DNA of 64,000 bases from an uncultured Subdoligranulum sp. (GCA_900545545.1 UQZO01000012.1:1-64000); one strand, 5' to 3'; numbered from the stretch's first letter, positions 1-8,681 are shown. Notes: generated from the sequence alone by a model not told the origin. Translations and numbers: made by a program.

Positions 1-2
1 CC

Positions 3-965
3 GTGCCCGGCGAGGATGTGAAGGTCAGCGACAAGATCGCCGGCGGCTTCACCGAGACTTCCCTGACCAACCCCTACAACGACGGCAAGACCTACCTGGC
101 ACCCATGTTCTACAGCCCCTGCGGCCTGTTCTACAACGCCGGCCTGCTGAAGGAAAAGGGCTGGGAAGTGCCCACCACCTGGGACGAAATGTGGGAACTG
201 GGCGACAAGGCCCTGGAAGAAGGCATCTACCTCTTCACCTACCCCACCACCGGTTACTTTGACGCGTTCTTCTACGCTCTGATGTACTCCGCCGGCGGCC
301 CCGAGTTCTTCGAGAAGGCCACCCACTACGAGGAAGGCATCTGGGATACCCCCGAGGCACAGACCTGCTTTGACATCGTTGCCAAGCTGGCCAAGTACAC
401 CAACCCCATCACCCCGGCCCAGGCCAACGATCAGGACTTCACCCAGAACCAGCAGCTGGTGCTGGACAACAAGGCCATCTTCATGCCCAACGGCACCTGG
501 ATCGTGGGCGAAATGGCCGAAGCGCCCCGCGCCGACGGCTTTGAGTGGGGCATGACCGCTCTGCCCGCCGTCACCGCCGATGGCGACCGCTACAGCTACA
601 CCTGGTTTGAGCAGTGCTGGATCCCCTCCGGCGCCGAGCATCAGGATGCTGCCAAGCAGTTCATCGCCTTCCTGTACAGCGACACCGCCTGCCAGATCTT
701 TGCCGAGTCCGGCGCCATCCAGCCTGTGCTGGGCATCGCCGACACCCTGGAAGGCGACAACAAGCTCTTCTACTCCATCTACGACAACGGCGCCAAAGCC
801 GCTATGGGCAACTTTGCATCCTTCACCGCCATCCCCGGCGTGGAAGTCCGCACCGTCTTCTTCGATCCCGTCAACTCCCTGGTTTCCGGTTCCATGACTG
901 AGGAACAGTGGGTCGAGGGCATCAAGTCCGCCAGCGATCAGATGCGCGCCAACATCATCGAGTAA
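3..965 (+). CDS. ABC transporter sugar-binding protein, 5' end cut by the window
   Basis: C-terminal 320 residues of an extracellular solute-binding protein of the carbohydrate type (family 1). The signal peptide and lipobox lie before the window, so the first in-frame codon here is not the true start. The remaining part shows the usual aromatic-rich sugar cleft (many Trp, Tyr and Phe, for example WDEMWELG and GTWIVGEMAE) and the typical late segment with PSGAEHQDAAKQFIAFLYS. It heads an operon with two permeases, a GH112 phosphorylase and an N-acetylhexosamine kinase. By context it should capture galacto-N-biose or lacto-N-biose, as the binding protein of the bifidobacterial system does. No ATPase gene is present downstream, so a shared MsmK-type ATPase encoded elsewhere is expected. 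The family is clear; the ligand is inferred. Confidence 0.88.
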   Translation: MPGEDVKVSDKIAGGFTETSLTNPYNDGKTYLAPMFYSPCGLFYNAGLLKEKGWEVPTTWDEMWELGDKALEEGIYLFTYPTTGYFDAFFYALMYSAGGPEFFEKATHYEEGIWDTPEAQTCFDIVAKLAKYTNPITPAQANDQDFTQNQQLVLDNKAIFMPNGTWIVGEMAEAPRADGFEWGMTALPAVTADGDRYSYTWFEQCWIPSGAEHQDAAKQFIAFLYSDTACQIFAESGAIQPVLGIADTLEGDNKLFYSIYDNGAKAAMGNFASFTAIPGVEVRTVFFDPVNSLVSGSMTEEQWVEGIKSASDQMRANIIE

Positions 966-973
966 TTTCAGCA

Positions 974-1010
974 AAAAGGCGGGGGCGCTCAACTGCCCCC
1001 GCCTTTTCTT
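974..1010 (+). terminator. Intercistronic hairpin terminator after the binding-protein gene
   Basis: A 13-bp stem (AAAAGGCGGGGGC pairing with GCCCCCGCCTTTT) with an 8-base loop and a short T run lies 8 bases after the stop. A leaky terminator here would give more binding protein than permease, which is common in sugar ABC operons. Confidence 0.8.
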
Positions 1011-1034
1011 ATCGCGAAAGGAGCGGTTGTTCCT

Positions 1035-1913
1035 ATGAATAAAAACAAGGGCCGCAGCCGGTTTCTGGTGCTCTGCCTGGCACCGGCCACCATCCTGTTT
1101 TTCATCTTTATGGTCATCCCCACGCTCAACGTATTCCGCATGTCGCTGTTTGAGCGCGGCGCTTACTCCCCCACCGAGACCTTCGTGGGGCTGGCCAACT
1201 TCCAGCAGTTGTTCAAGGATACCCAGTTTATCCGTTCGATGCAGAACATGATCCTGCTGGTGGTGGTCGTTACCATCGTCACCTTTGCCTTCGCTTTGGT
1301 CTTTGCCGGTATCCTGACCCGTGAAAAGATCAAAGGCCAGAACTTCTTCCGTGTGGTGTTCTACATCCCCAACATCCTCTCCGTCGTTGTCATTGCCGGT
1401 ATCTTCTCGGCCATCTACAAGCCCGAGAACGGCATGCTCAACAGCATCCTGGGGCTGTTCGGCAAGGATCCCGTCCTGTGGAAGGGCGAAACCATGGTCA
1501 TCCCCTCGCTGATCATCGCCATGGTCTGGCAGGCCATCGGTTACTACATGGTCATGTACATGGCGTCCATGTCCGCGGTGCCCGAGAGCCTGTATGAGAG
1601 CGCCAACCTGGACGGCGCCGGCCGCGTGACCCAGTTCTTCCAGATCACCATCCCGCTGATCTGGACCAACATCCGCACCACGCTGACCTTCTTCATCATC
1701 TCCACCATCAACATGGCGTTCCTGTTCGTCAAGGCGATGACCAGCGGCGGCCCCAACGGTGCCTCCGACGTTGCCCTGAACTACATGTACAGCCAGAAAG
1801 ACGCCGGCCTGTACGGCTACAGCATGGCCATCGGCGTTGTGATCTTCCTGTTCTCCTTCGCGCTGTCGGCCGTCGTCAACAAAGTCACCGACCGCGAGCC
1901 GCTGGAATTTTAA
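1035..1913 (+). CDS. Sugar ABC transporter permease (MalF/UgpA type)
   Basis: A 292-residue inner-membrane permease with about six membrane segments, starting with a hydrophobic helix (about residues 13-33). The EAA loop that docks the ATPase is visible at about residues 185-205 (YESANLDGAGRVTQFFQITI), which marks a binding-protein-dependent sugar permease. AAAGGAGCGG precedes the ATG. The gene follows the intercistronic hairpin and is 12 bases before the second permease, so the two should form the membrane heterodimer. Substrate assignment (beta-1,3-galactosyl-HexNAc disaccharides) rests on the downstream phosphorylase and kinase, not on the permease itself. Confidence 0.9.
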   Translation: MNKNKGRSRFLVLCLAPATILFFIFMVIPTLNVFRMSLFERGAYSPTETFVGLANFQQLFKDTQFIRSMQNMILLVVVVTIVTFAFALVFAGILTREKIKGQNFFRVVFYIPNILSVVVIAGIFSAIYKPENGMLNSILGLFGKDPVLWKGETMVIPSLIIAMVWQAIGYYMVMYMASMSAVPESLYESANLDGAGRVTQFFQITIPLIWTNIRTTLTFFIISTINMAFLFVKAMTSGGPNGASDVALNYMYSQKDAGLYGYSMAIGVVIFLFSFALSAVVNKVTDREPLEF

Positions 1914-1925
1914 GGAGGGGCTACC

Positions 1926-2816
1926 ATGCAAGAAAAGAAATCTTCCCGTTCGGGAGAAGGGCTGTATAAGGCGTTCATCTACCTGGTCCTGGCACTGCTG
2001 GCCGTCAGCATTCTGGTTCCGGTGGCCTGGGTATTCATGGCGTCCATCAAACAGAACTCGGAATTTTACGGCAACCCCTGGGCGCTGCCCGCGGGCTTCT
2101 ACTGGCAGAACTTCGTGGACGCCTGGAACGGCGCCAAGATGGGTTCCTACATGCTCAACTCGGTCATCGTCACGGCGCTGGCCCTGGTGCTTTTGCTCAT
2201 CATTGCGTTGCCCGCCGCCTACTGCCTGGCACGCTTCAAGTTTGTGGGCCAGAAGCTGCTGCACACCCTGTTCATGGCGGGGCTCTTCATCAACGTGAAC
2301 TACATCGTCGTGCCCATCTTCCTGATGCTGCGCGACGGCGACAACTGGCTGAAGAACCTGACCGGCACGAGCTTTTTGCTGAACAACCTCTTTGTGCTGG
2401 CCGTCGTCTACGCCGCCACGGCACTGCCCTTCACCATCTATCTGCTTTCGGGCTATTTTGCCACGCTGGCCCATGACTACGAGGAAGCCGCCTACATCGA
2501 CGGCGCCGGCTACGGCACCACGATGGTGCGCATCATCTTCCCCATGGCGAAACCCAGCATCATTACCATCATTCTGTTCAATTTCCTCTCGTTCTGGAAC
2601 GAGTACATCATCTCGATGACGTTGATGAGCTCCACCAGCGCACCGCGCACCCTGCCCGTCGGCCTGCTGAACCTGATGCAGGCCCAGCAGAGCGCCGCCC
2701 AGTACGGCACCATGTATGCCGGTCTGGTGCTGGTCATGCTGCCGACGCTCATCCTCTACATCTGCGTGCAGAAACAGCTGACCCAGGGCATGACCGTGGG
2801 CGGCCTGAAAGGCTAA
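1926..2816 (+). CDS. Sugar ABC transporter permease (MalG/UgpE type)
   Basis: A 296-residue permease of the MalG side, with about six membrane helices and an EAA loop at about residues 187-206 (YEEAAYIDGAGYGTTMVRII). AGGAGGGG sits 6 bases before the ATG. It pairs with the preceding MalF-type gene. Unlike many CUT1 operons, no ATPase follows: the next genes are a small membrane protein and the catabolic enzymes. Length and topology are normal. Confidence 0.9.
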   Translation: MQEKKSSRSGEGLYKAFIYLVLALLAVSILVPVAWVFMASIKQNSEFYGNPWALPAGFYWQNFVDAWNGAKMGSYMLNSVIVTALALVLLLIIALPAAYCLARFKFVGQKLLHTLFMAGLFINVNYIVVPIFLMLRDGDNWLKNLTGTSFLLNNLFVLAVVYAATALPFTIYLLSGYFATLAHDYEEAAYIDGAGYGTTMVRIIFPMAKPSIITIILFNFLSFWNEYIISMTLMSSTSAPRTLPVGLLNLMQAQQSAAQYGTMYAGLVLVMLPTLILYICVQKQLTQGMTVGGLKG

Positions 2817-2825
2817 GGTGATCGT

Positions 2826-3032
2826 ATGGCATTTTGGAAAGAACATCCCGCCCTGCGCATCGTGCTGATTGCCGTGCTGTTCGTGCTGGCGATAACCCTG
2901 GTCATCGTCGGCTGGACCATGACCGGCGAACTGGCCGGGCTGGGCATCATGATTTTGGGCGTTGCCCTGCTGCTGGCCGCGCTGGCGATCTACAACAAGC
3001 CGTTCGAGGACGGCAAAAAGCCGAAGAAATAA
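2826..3032 (+). CDS. Small two-helix membrane protein of unknown function
   Basis: A 68-residue protein that I do not recognise. It has two hydrophobic stretches (about residues 10-30 and 35-55) and a lysine-rich C-terminus ending KPFEDGKKPKK, so it is probably an inner-membrane hairpin protein with a cytoplasmic tail. AAGGTG precedes the ATG. It starts 9 bases after the permease stop and ends 16 bases before the phosphorylase start, so it is clearly co-transcribed. It might assist transporter assembly or be a poorly conserved accessory; nothing in the sequence decides this. Confidence 0.7.
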   Translation: MAFWKEHPALRIVLIAVLFVLAITLVIVGWTMTGELAGLGIMILGVALLLAALAIYNKPFEDGKKPKK

Positions 3033-3048
3033 GAAAGGGAGCATCACC

Positions 3049-5220
3049 ATGCTGGATTCCAAACCCCGTGGGCGCGTTACCATCCCCACCGATATCGACG
3101 TTGTACCCGAAACCCTGCAGCTGCTCGATCGCTGGGGCGCTGACGCCATCCGCGACTGCGACGGCACCGACTTTCCCCAGGAACTGAAAGACACCGGCGC
3201 CAAGGTCTATGCCACCTACTATACTACCCGCAAGGATAACGCCTGGGCCAAGGCCAACCCCGATGAAGTACAGCAGTGCTACATCATGACAGCCTTCTAC
3301 ACCGCCGCCGAGGGCCCGCTGTCCATCCCCCTGATGAAGGGCATCAGCCCCGAGCTGATGCAGCCCAACACCCGGGACGACATCACCCGCTGGTGGGAAG
3401 TGGTGGACCGCACCACCGGCGAGCCCATCCCTGCGGTTGCCTGGCACTATGACGAGGGCACCGGCTGCGTCATCATCGACGAACCCGCCCCCTACCACGA
3501 GTACACCGTCAGCTTTCTGGCCTACCTCATCTGGGACCCCGTACATATGTACAACGCCGTGGTCAACGACTGGAAGGACTTCGAGCACCAGATCACCTTT
3601 GATGTGCGCCAGCCGAAAACGCACAAGTATTCCATGGAGCGGCTGCGGAAGTTCATCACCGAGCACCCCTATGTGAACGTCATCCGCTACACCACCTTCT
3701 TCCATCAGTTCACCCTGATGTTCGACGAACTGAAGCGGGAAAAGTACGTGGACTGGTACGGCTACTCCGCCAGCGTCAGCCCCTACATCCTCAAGCAGTT
3801 TGAGGAGGAAGTGGGCTACAAGTTCCGCCCCGAGTTCATCATCGACCAGGGCTACTACAACAACCAGTACCGCGTGCCCAGCAAGGAGTACAAGGACTTC
3901 CAGGCCTTCCAGCGCCGGGAGGTGGCGAAGCTCGTGCGGGAGATGACCGACATCACCCACGAGTACGGCAAGGAAGCCATGATGTTCCTGGGCGACCACT
4001 GGATCGGCACCGAGCCCTTCATGCCGGAGTTCCAGAACGCCGGTGTGGACGCCGTGGTAGGCAGTGTGGGCAACGGTTCCACCCTGCGCCTGATCTCCGA
4101 CATCCAGGGCGTCAAGTACACCGAGGGCCGTTTCCTGCCCTACTTCTTCCCCGATACCTTCCACGAGGGCGGCGACCCCGTCCGGGAAGCCAAGGAGAAC
4201 TGGGTCACCGCCCGCCGCGCCATCCTGCGCAGCCCCATCGACCGCATCGGTTACGGCGGCTACCTGAAACTGGCCTGCGAGTTCCCCGAATTCCTGGACT
4301 ATGTGGAGAGCGTCTGCAACGAGTTCCGCGAACTGTACGGCAACATCAAGGGTACCACGCCCTACTGCGTCAAGACGGTGGCTGTGCTGAACAGCTGGGG
4401 CAAGATGCGCGCCTGGGGCTGCCACATGGTGCACCATGCGCTGTACCAGAAGCAGAACTACAGCTACGCGGGCGTCATCGAGGCCCTGTCCGGCGCACCG
4501 TTCGACGTGAAGTTTATCAGCTTTGACGACATCAAGGCCGATCCCCATGTGCTGGATTCCATCGACGTGCTCATCAACGTGGGCGACGGCGACACTGCCC
4601 ATACCGGCGGCAAAGTCTGGGAGGACCCGGAGATCTCCGCATCCGTCAAGGGCTTTGTGCACCGCGGCGGCGGCCTGATCGGCGTCGGCGAGCCGGGCGG
4701 CCACCAGTACCAGGGCCGGTACCTGCAGCTGGCAGCCCCCCTGGGCGTGGAGAAGGAAACAGGCTTCACCCTGAACTACGACAAATACAACTGGGACGAG
4801 CACCGCGACCACTTCATTCTGGCCGACTGCCCCGACCACGATGTGGACTTTGGCGAGGGCAAGAAGAGCATATACGCCTTTGAGGGCACCGAGATCCTGA
4901 TCCAGCGGGACAAGGAAGTGCAGATGGCCGCCCACGAGTACGGCCAGGGCCGCGGCGTCTACATCAGCGGCCTGCCCTACAGCTTTGTGAACAACCGCGT
5001 GCTCTACCGTGCCATTCTGTGGGCCGCCCATGCCGAGGGCGAGCTGCACACCTGGTTCTCCACCAACTATAACGTGGAAGTGCACGCCTATGTAAAGAAC
5101 GGCAAGTACTGTGTGGTCAACAACACCTACGAGCCGCAGGACACCACGGTCTACCGCGGCGACGGGTCCAGCTTCGATCTGCACCTGGACGCCAACGAAA
5201 TCCGCTGGTACGAGATTTAA
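3049..5220 (+). CDS. lnpA: 1,3-beta-galactosyl-N-acetylhexosamine phosphorylase (GH112)
   Basis: A 723-residue cytoplasmic phosphorylase that splits galacto-N-biose or lacto-N-biose I with phosphate into galactose 1-phosphate and GalNAc or GlcNAc. The start at MLDSKPRGRVTIPTDIDVVP is chosen because AGAAAGGGAG lies just before it; the frame is open further upstream but only inside the previous gene. The N-terminal two-thirds is the GH112 barrel, with the conserved WWEVVDRTTGEPIPAV and GDHWIGTEPF segments; the Asp in GDHW is the likely general acid by family comparison. A Rossmann-like middle domain and a short beta C-terminal domain follow. Length is as expected. The kinase for the released HexNAc follows at once. 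In gut bacteria this enzyme marks growth on mucin core-1 or type-1 milk oligosaccharide units. Confidence 0.95.
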   Translation: MLDSKPRGRVTIPTDIDVVPETLQLLDRWGADAIRDCDGTDFPQELKDTGAKVYATYYTTRKDNAWAKANPDEVQQCYIMTAFYTAAEGPLSIPLMKGISPELMQPNTRDDITRWWEVVDRTTGEPIPAVAWHYDEGTGCVIIDEPAPYHEYTVSFLAYLIWDPVHMYNAVVNDWKDFEHQITFDVRQPKTHKYSMERLRKFITEHPYVNVIRYTTFFHQFTLMFDELKREKYVDWYGYSASVSPYILKQFEEEVGYKFRPEFIIDQGYYNNQYRVPSKEYKDFQAFQRREVAKLVREMTDITHEYGKEAMMFLGDHWIGTEPFMPEFQNAGVDAVVGSVGNGSTLRLISDIQGVKYTEGRFLPYFFPDTFHEGGDPVREAKENWVTARRAILRSPIDRIGYGGYLKLACEFPEFLDYVESVCNEFRELYGNIKGTTPYCVKTVAVLNSWGKMRAWGCHMVHHALYQKQNYSYAGVIEALSGAPFDVKFISFDDIKADPHVLDSIDVLINVGDGDTAHTGGKVWEDPEISASVKGFVHRGGGLIGVGEPGGHQYQGRYLQLAAPLGVEKETGFTLNYDKYNWDEHRDHFILADCPDHDVDFGEGKKSIYAFEGTEILIQRDKEVQMAAHEYGQGRGVYISGLPYSFVNNRVLYRAILWAAHAEGELHTWFSTNYNVEVHAYVKNGKYCVVNNTYEPQDTTVYRGDGSSFDLHLDANEIRWYEI

Positions 5221-5232
5221 GGGGGATTTTGC

Positions 5233-6339
5233 ATGGAATACCGTTTTGACCATTCCGATGTGCTGGCCGCCTGGAACTGGGGCGGCGAAGTGGCGGGTGC
5301 CCTGCCCTACGGCGAGGGGCACATCAACGCCACCCACTGCATCTATGTGCAGCTGCCCGACGGTGACAGCCGCCGCTACATCCTGCAGAAGATCAACACC
5401 GCCACCTTCACCGACCCGGACGGCCTGATGGAGAATATCTGCGGCGTGACCGAGTACCTGCGCAAGCAGGCAGCCGAGCAGGGCAAAGACCCCAGCCGTG
5501 TGACGCTGCAGGTCATTCCCACCGTGGAGGGCAAGCCCTACTACCGTGACGCCGAGGGCGGCTGCTGGCGGGTATACACCTTTGTGGAGGATACCGTCTG
5601 CCTGCAGCAGGTCAAAACCCCCGAGGACTTCTACCAGAGTGCGGTGGCCTTCGGCAACTTCCAGAAGCAGCTGGCCGGCTACCCCGCCGCTACCCTGCAC
5701 GAGACGATCCCCCATTTCCATGACACGCCCCGCCGCTTTGAGAACTTCGAGAAGGCGCTGGCCGCCGATGTGATGGGCCGTGCCAAGGATGTGGCCGCCG
5801 AGATCGAATTTGTGCGCGCCCGCAAGGCTGACTGCGCCTATATGACCGATCTGCTGGCCGCCGGCAAACTGCCGCTGCGCGTGACCCACAACGATACCAA
5901 GCTGAACAACATCCTGTTCGACAAGGAATCCGGCGAGGGCCTCTGCGTCATCGACCTGGACACCGTCATGCCGGGCCTGGCTGCCAACGATTTCGGCGAT
6001 TCCATCCGCTTCGGCGCCAACCACAGCGCCGAGGATGAGCCCGATCTTTCCAAGGTGAACTTTGCCATCGATCTGTTCGAGATCTACACCAAAGGCTACC
6101 TGCAGGCTGCCGGGGATGCTTTCACCCCGCTGGAAAAAGAAACGCTGCCCTGGGGCGCCAAGCTCATGACGCTGGAATGCGGCATCCGCTTCCTGACCGA
6201 CTATCTGGAGGGCGACCACTACTTCCACACCACCCGTCCGGGCCAGAACCTGGACCGTGCCCGCACCCAGTTCAAGCTGGTGCAGGATATGGAAGGCTGC
6301 TGGGACGAAATGGAAGCCATTGTGAAAAAATACTGCTGA
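5233..6339 (+). CDS. nahK: N-acetylhexosamine 1-kinase
   Basis: A 368-residue kinase of the aminoglycoside-phosphotransferase fold that phosphorylates GlcNAc or GalNAc at C1 with ATP. The catalytic loop VTHNDTKLNNILFD (about residues 217-230; HxD plus the metal-binding Asn) and the following VIDLDTVMPG metal motif are intact. GGGGGATT lies before the ATG, 12 bases after the phosphorylase stop. Gene order phosphorylase-kinase matches the bifidobacterial lnp cluster, but the UDP-glucose-hexose-1-phosphate uridylyltransferase and epimerase genes that complete it there are absent: a strong terminator follows at once. Those steps must be encoded elsewhere. Confidence 0.92.
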   Translation: MEYRFDHSDVLAAWNWGGEVAGALPYGEGHINATHCIYVQLPDGDSRRYILQKINTATFTDPDGLMENICGVTEYLRKQAAEQGKDPSRVTLQVIPTVEGKPYYRDAEGGCWRVYTFVEDTVCLQQVKTPEDFYQSAVAFGNFQKQLAGYPAATLHETIPHFHDTPRRFENFEKALAADVMGRAKDVAAEIEFVRARKADCAYMTDLLAAGKLPLRVTHNDTKLNNILFDKESGEGLCVIDLDTVMPGLAANDFGDSIRFGANHSAEDEPDLSKVNFAIDLFEIYTKGYLQAAGDAFTPLEKETLPWGAKLMTLECGIRFLTDYLEGDHYFHTTRPGQNLDRARTQFKLVQDMEGCWDEMEAIVKKYC

Positions 6340-6362
6340 TCCTTCTTTCTCTCTCCCTACTG

Positions 6363-6410
6363 AAATCCCGCGGCGGATACCTTTTGCAAGGTCCCGCCGC
6401 GGGATTTTTA
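6363..6410 (+). terminator. Strong terminator of the lacto-N-biose operon
   Basis: A 14-bp perfect stem (AAATCCCGCGGCGG with CCGCCGCGGGATTT) and a T tail. Reading the other way it also has A/T flanks, so it may also stop the converging tspO transcript. Confidence 0.9.
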
Positions 6411-6422
6411 TATGCTGCCGTT

Positions 6423-6884
6423 TCAGTTCAGCGCCCACACCGCATAGTTCAGGTAGCCTGCAAAGGTCACCCACAAAAGATAGGGCAGCTGCAGCCAGGC
6501 CGCCGCCCGGCTGGTGGCCGCAAAGGCCGCCATCATGGCCAGAATGGCCAACCACAGCAGCACCAGGCAGAGCAGTGCCGCAAAGTAATACCCGCCGCCG
6601 AAGAACAGCAGGCTCCAACTGAAATTCAGCGCCAGCTGCAAGGCCCACAGCACCACGGCCTGGGCCACTTCCGGCCCGCCCTTATTCACCACCAGCGCCA
6701 GACCGATGCCCATCAGGATATACAGCACCGACCACACCACCGGGAACACCGCCCCCGGCGGCGTCAGCGCGGATTTTTCCAGCGTCGGGTAAACGGTTTC
6801 CAGCCCCGTGCGGGACAAAAAACCGGCCAGCCCGCCCACGGTCAGCGCCACGATCGGAAACAGCAAAAATCCCCATTTCTTCAT
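6423..6884 (-). CDS. tspO: TspO/MBR family membrane protein
   Basis: A 153-residue, five-helix membrane protein of the tryptophan-rich sensory protein / peripheral benzodiazepine receptor family, which binds porphyrins and affects tetrapyrrole or stress responses. Typical segments are PPGAVFPVVWSVLYILMGIG in the first half and LNFSWSLLFFGG in the third helix. The start MKKWGFLLFP is preferred to an in-frame codon 16 residues upstream because AAAGGAG sits at proper distance before it. The gene is single, facing the end of the lacto-N-biose operon. Role in this organism is not indicated by neighbours. Confidence 0.88.
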   Translation of the reverse strand: MKKWGFLLFPIVALTVGGLAGFLSRTGLETVYPTLEKSALTPPGAVFPVVWSVLYILMGIGLALVVNKGGPEVAQAVVLWALQLALNFSWSLLFFGGGYYFAALLCLVLLWLAILAMMAAFAATSRAAAWLQLPYLLWVTFAGYLNYAVWALN

Positions 6885-6979
6885 AGCGATGCGCTCCTTT
6901 CCCTGCCCCACAGTATGCAGCATGGCACACATTTGGTACCGCTATGCACAAAAAGCAGCCGCCCGAAAAGCGCAGGTGA

Positions 6980-7143
6980 CATAAGAAAACAAAGGTTCTG
7001 CAAGAACTGCGAAACATCGCAAAACCGCTGCAAAGCGGTCTATGCAAGGCAGAGGGCTGCAGCACTCCTTGGTGGAATGCAAAGCCCGATAACGCGGCAG
7101 AGGCCGCTTTGCAGACAGAGTTTTGCGACTTTGTTTTCTTATG
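6980..7143. repeat. 164-bp element bounded by perfect 15-bp inverted repeats
   Basis: CATAAGAAAACAAAG at 6980-6994 is repeated exactly in inverse orientation at 7129-7143. The interior has more pairing potential (an AACCGCTGCAAAGCGGT hairpin, several GCAAAAC and CTGCAG boxes) and no convincing reading frame. The dinucleotide GA flanks both ends, too short to prove a target duplication. It fills most of the space between tspO and the TlpA-like gene. It resembles a small non-autonomous mobile element or a long structured RNA; no second copy was noticed in this window. Confidence 0.5.
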
Positions 7144-7179
7144 GAACCGCGCGGAATGGGGCAGCTGCTTTGTCTTGTA

Positions 7180-7809
7180 TCAGGAACCGGCGATCATATC
7201 AATGCCCTTTTGCAGGGTCTCGCCGTCGATGGCGCCCTGGGCCCAGGCCGTCAGGGTACCGTCCGCTGCAATAAAGTAGGTAGTGGGCAGCGAATAGACT
7301 CTGTAGGTCATGGCGGCGTCGGCATCGGTGTCAAACAGCACCGGGAAGGTATACCCCTCCTGTTCCAGCAGGGCCTGGGCGTTTTCCTTGGTTTCCCGGC
7401 CGTTGGTCATGTTCACCATCAGGAACTGCACGTCGGTGGTCTCCTCAAATTTCTGCTGGAACTCCGGCATCTCACTCTTGCAGGGGCCGCACCAGCTGGC
7501 CCAGAAGTTCAGCACCAGCGGCTTGCCGAAATAATCCGAAAGGTTCACGGCGTTGCCGTCGGCATCATAGGCCGTGAAATCCGGCGCGATCTGGGAAGGT
7601 TCCTCAGTGGGTTCCGGGGTAGGGTCGGCGGCCGTCTCTGTGGTGGCCGGTGTCGCCTGCGGGTCAGCGGTCTCGGCAGGGACGGGGGTTTCCTCCACCG
7701 CCAGTTGGTCGGGCGCATAGCGGCTGCCCAGGGTTTTATACAGAATGCCCGCCCCGGCGATGAGCACGACGAGCAGAACCACCAGAATGATGGTCGATTT
7801 GTTGCGCAT
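7180..7809 (-). CDS. TlpA/ResA-like membrane-anchored thioredoxin
   Basis: A 209-residue extracytoplasmic thiol-disulfide protein. Residues about 5-25 form a single N-terminal membrane anchor, followed by a Pro/Thr-rich spacer (about 40-75) and a thioredoxin domain with the active site WASWCGPC and the cis-Pro segment SLPTTYFI. It lies 10 bases downstream of a CcdA-type membrane protein, the usual electron donor for such proteins, so the pair should pass reducing power across the membrane. The first codon ATG has AAGGAGGAAAC before it. Substrates (cytochrome, secreted or peroxide-reducing partners) cannot be read from context. Confidence 0.88.
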   Translation of the reverse strand: MRNKSTIILVVLLVVLIAGAGILYKTLGSRYAPDQLAVEETPVPAETADPQATPATTETAADPTPEPTEEPSQIAPDFTAYDADGNAVNLSDYFGKPLVLNFWASWCGPCKSEMPEFQQKFEETTDVQFLMVNMTNGRETKENAQALLEQEGYTFPVLFDTDADAAMTYRVYSLPTTYFIAADGTLTAWAQGAIDGETLQKGIDMIAGS

Positions 7810-7819
7810 AGTTTCCTCC

Positions 7820-8482
7820 TTAGCTCAGCAGGTTCAGAAAACGTCCCATCAGGCCGGTGGCCATCAGAACGCCGACGACGATGAGAAAGCCGCCGCTGAC
7901 TGCATTGATGATGTTGTAGTGCCGCTTGATCCAGTCGAAGGCCGTTTTCAGCCGGTCGATGAGGACGGCGCTGAGCACAAAGGGCACCCCCAGGCCCAGA
8001 GAGTAGACGAAGAGCATGAGCATGCCTTCCAGCACATGGCCCTGCTGGGAGGCCAGCACCAGCGCCGAGCCGAGGAAGGCCCCCACGCAGGGGGTCCACC
8101 CCACCGAGAAGATGACGCCGAACACCAGCGCCGAGAAGAAGTTCATATTATCGGCCCGGACGGTGTGGTTGCTGCCCTTGAACAGCGTGAGTTTGATGAC
8201 GCCCAGGAAGTTGAGGCCAAAAAAGATGACGATGAGGCCGGAGATCACATTGACGGCGGTCTGGTAGTGCTGCAAGAAGCTGCCCACGGTACCGACCAAC
8301 GCCCCCATGAGCACAAACACCACCGTGAAGCCGGTGACAAAGCCAAAGGCGCCGGTGAGGGTCTTGCGGGTGGAATGTTCCCCGCCGCCTGCAAAGTAGG
8401 AGATGTAGACGGGCAGCATGGGCAAAAGACAGGGGGAGACAAAGGTGATGATACCTTCAAGAAAGGAAATCAGATATTGCAT
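7820..8482 (-). CDS. ccdA: CcdA-family cytochrome c biogenesis/thiol electron carrier protein
   Basis: A 220-residue protein with about six membrane helices, of the CcdA/DsbD-beta family. The first conserved motif FVSPCLLPMLPVYISYFAGG (about residues 14-33) and the second VGWTPCVGAFLGSAL (about 113-127) each bring the paired cysteine/proline signature used to move electrons from cytoplasmic thioredoxin outward. ATG at MQYLIS is chosen over a TTG two codons upstream because CAGGAG lies 8 bases before it. It is the first gene of a two-gene operon with the TlpA-like thioredoxin. Confidence 0.88.
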   Translation of the reverse strand: MQYLISFLEGIITFVSPCLLPMLPVYISYFAGGGEHSTRKTLTGAFGFVTGFTVVFVLMGALVGTVGSFLQHYQTAVNVISGLIVIFFGLNFLGVIKLTLFKGSNHTVRADNMNFFSALVFGVIFSVGWTPCVGAFLGSALVLASQQGHVLEGMLMLFVYSLGLGVPFVLSAVLIDRLKTAFDWIKRHYNIINAVSGGFLIVVGVLMATGLMGRFLNLLS

Positions 8483-8540
8483 CGGCAAAACTCCTGTGGA
8501 TTGTTTTGTTTTATTCTAACGGTACGCCCCGCTCCCTTCC

Positions 8541-8553
8541 GTGACAAGGTCAC
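8541..8553. promoter_or_regulatory. Palindrome GTGACAAGGTCAC upstream of ccdA
   Basis: A perfect 5-3-5 palindrome in the divergent space between ccdA (-) and the DUF1835-like gene (+). It could be an operator; no matching regulator is adjacent. Confidence 0.3.
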
Positions 8554-8681
8554 GCTGCGGGGCCACGCGCTTTATCCTACCATAAACCGGCGTGGTTGTG
8601 CAACGGGAAATCTGCCGGGCGGGCTGGGCGGCGGGCAACACCTGTGCTATACTATAGAAAAAGCGCAAGGGGGATTTTTCC

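Noticed and set aside
2947..6648. Very long open frame on the minus strand opposite the lacto-N-biose genes
   Set aside because: It is antisense to well-recognised enzymes; its translation is rich in Val, Gly, His and Leu without domain signals. High GC content makes such shadow frames common.
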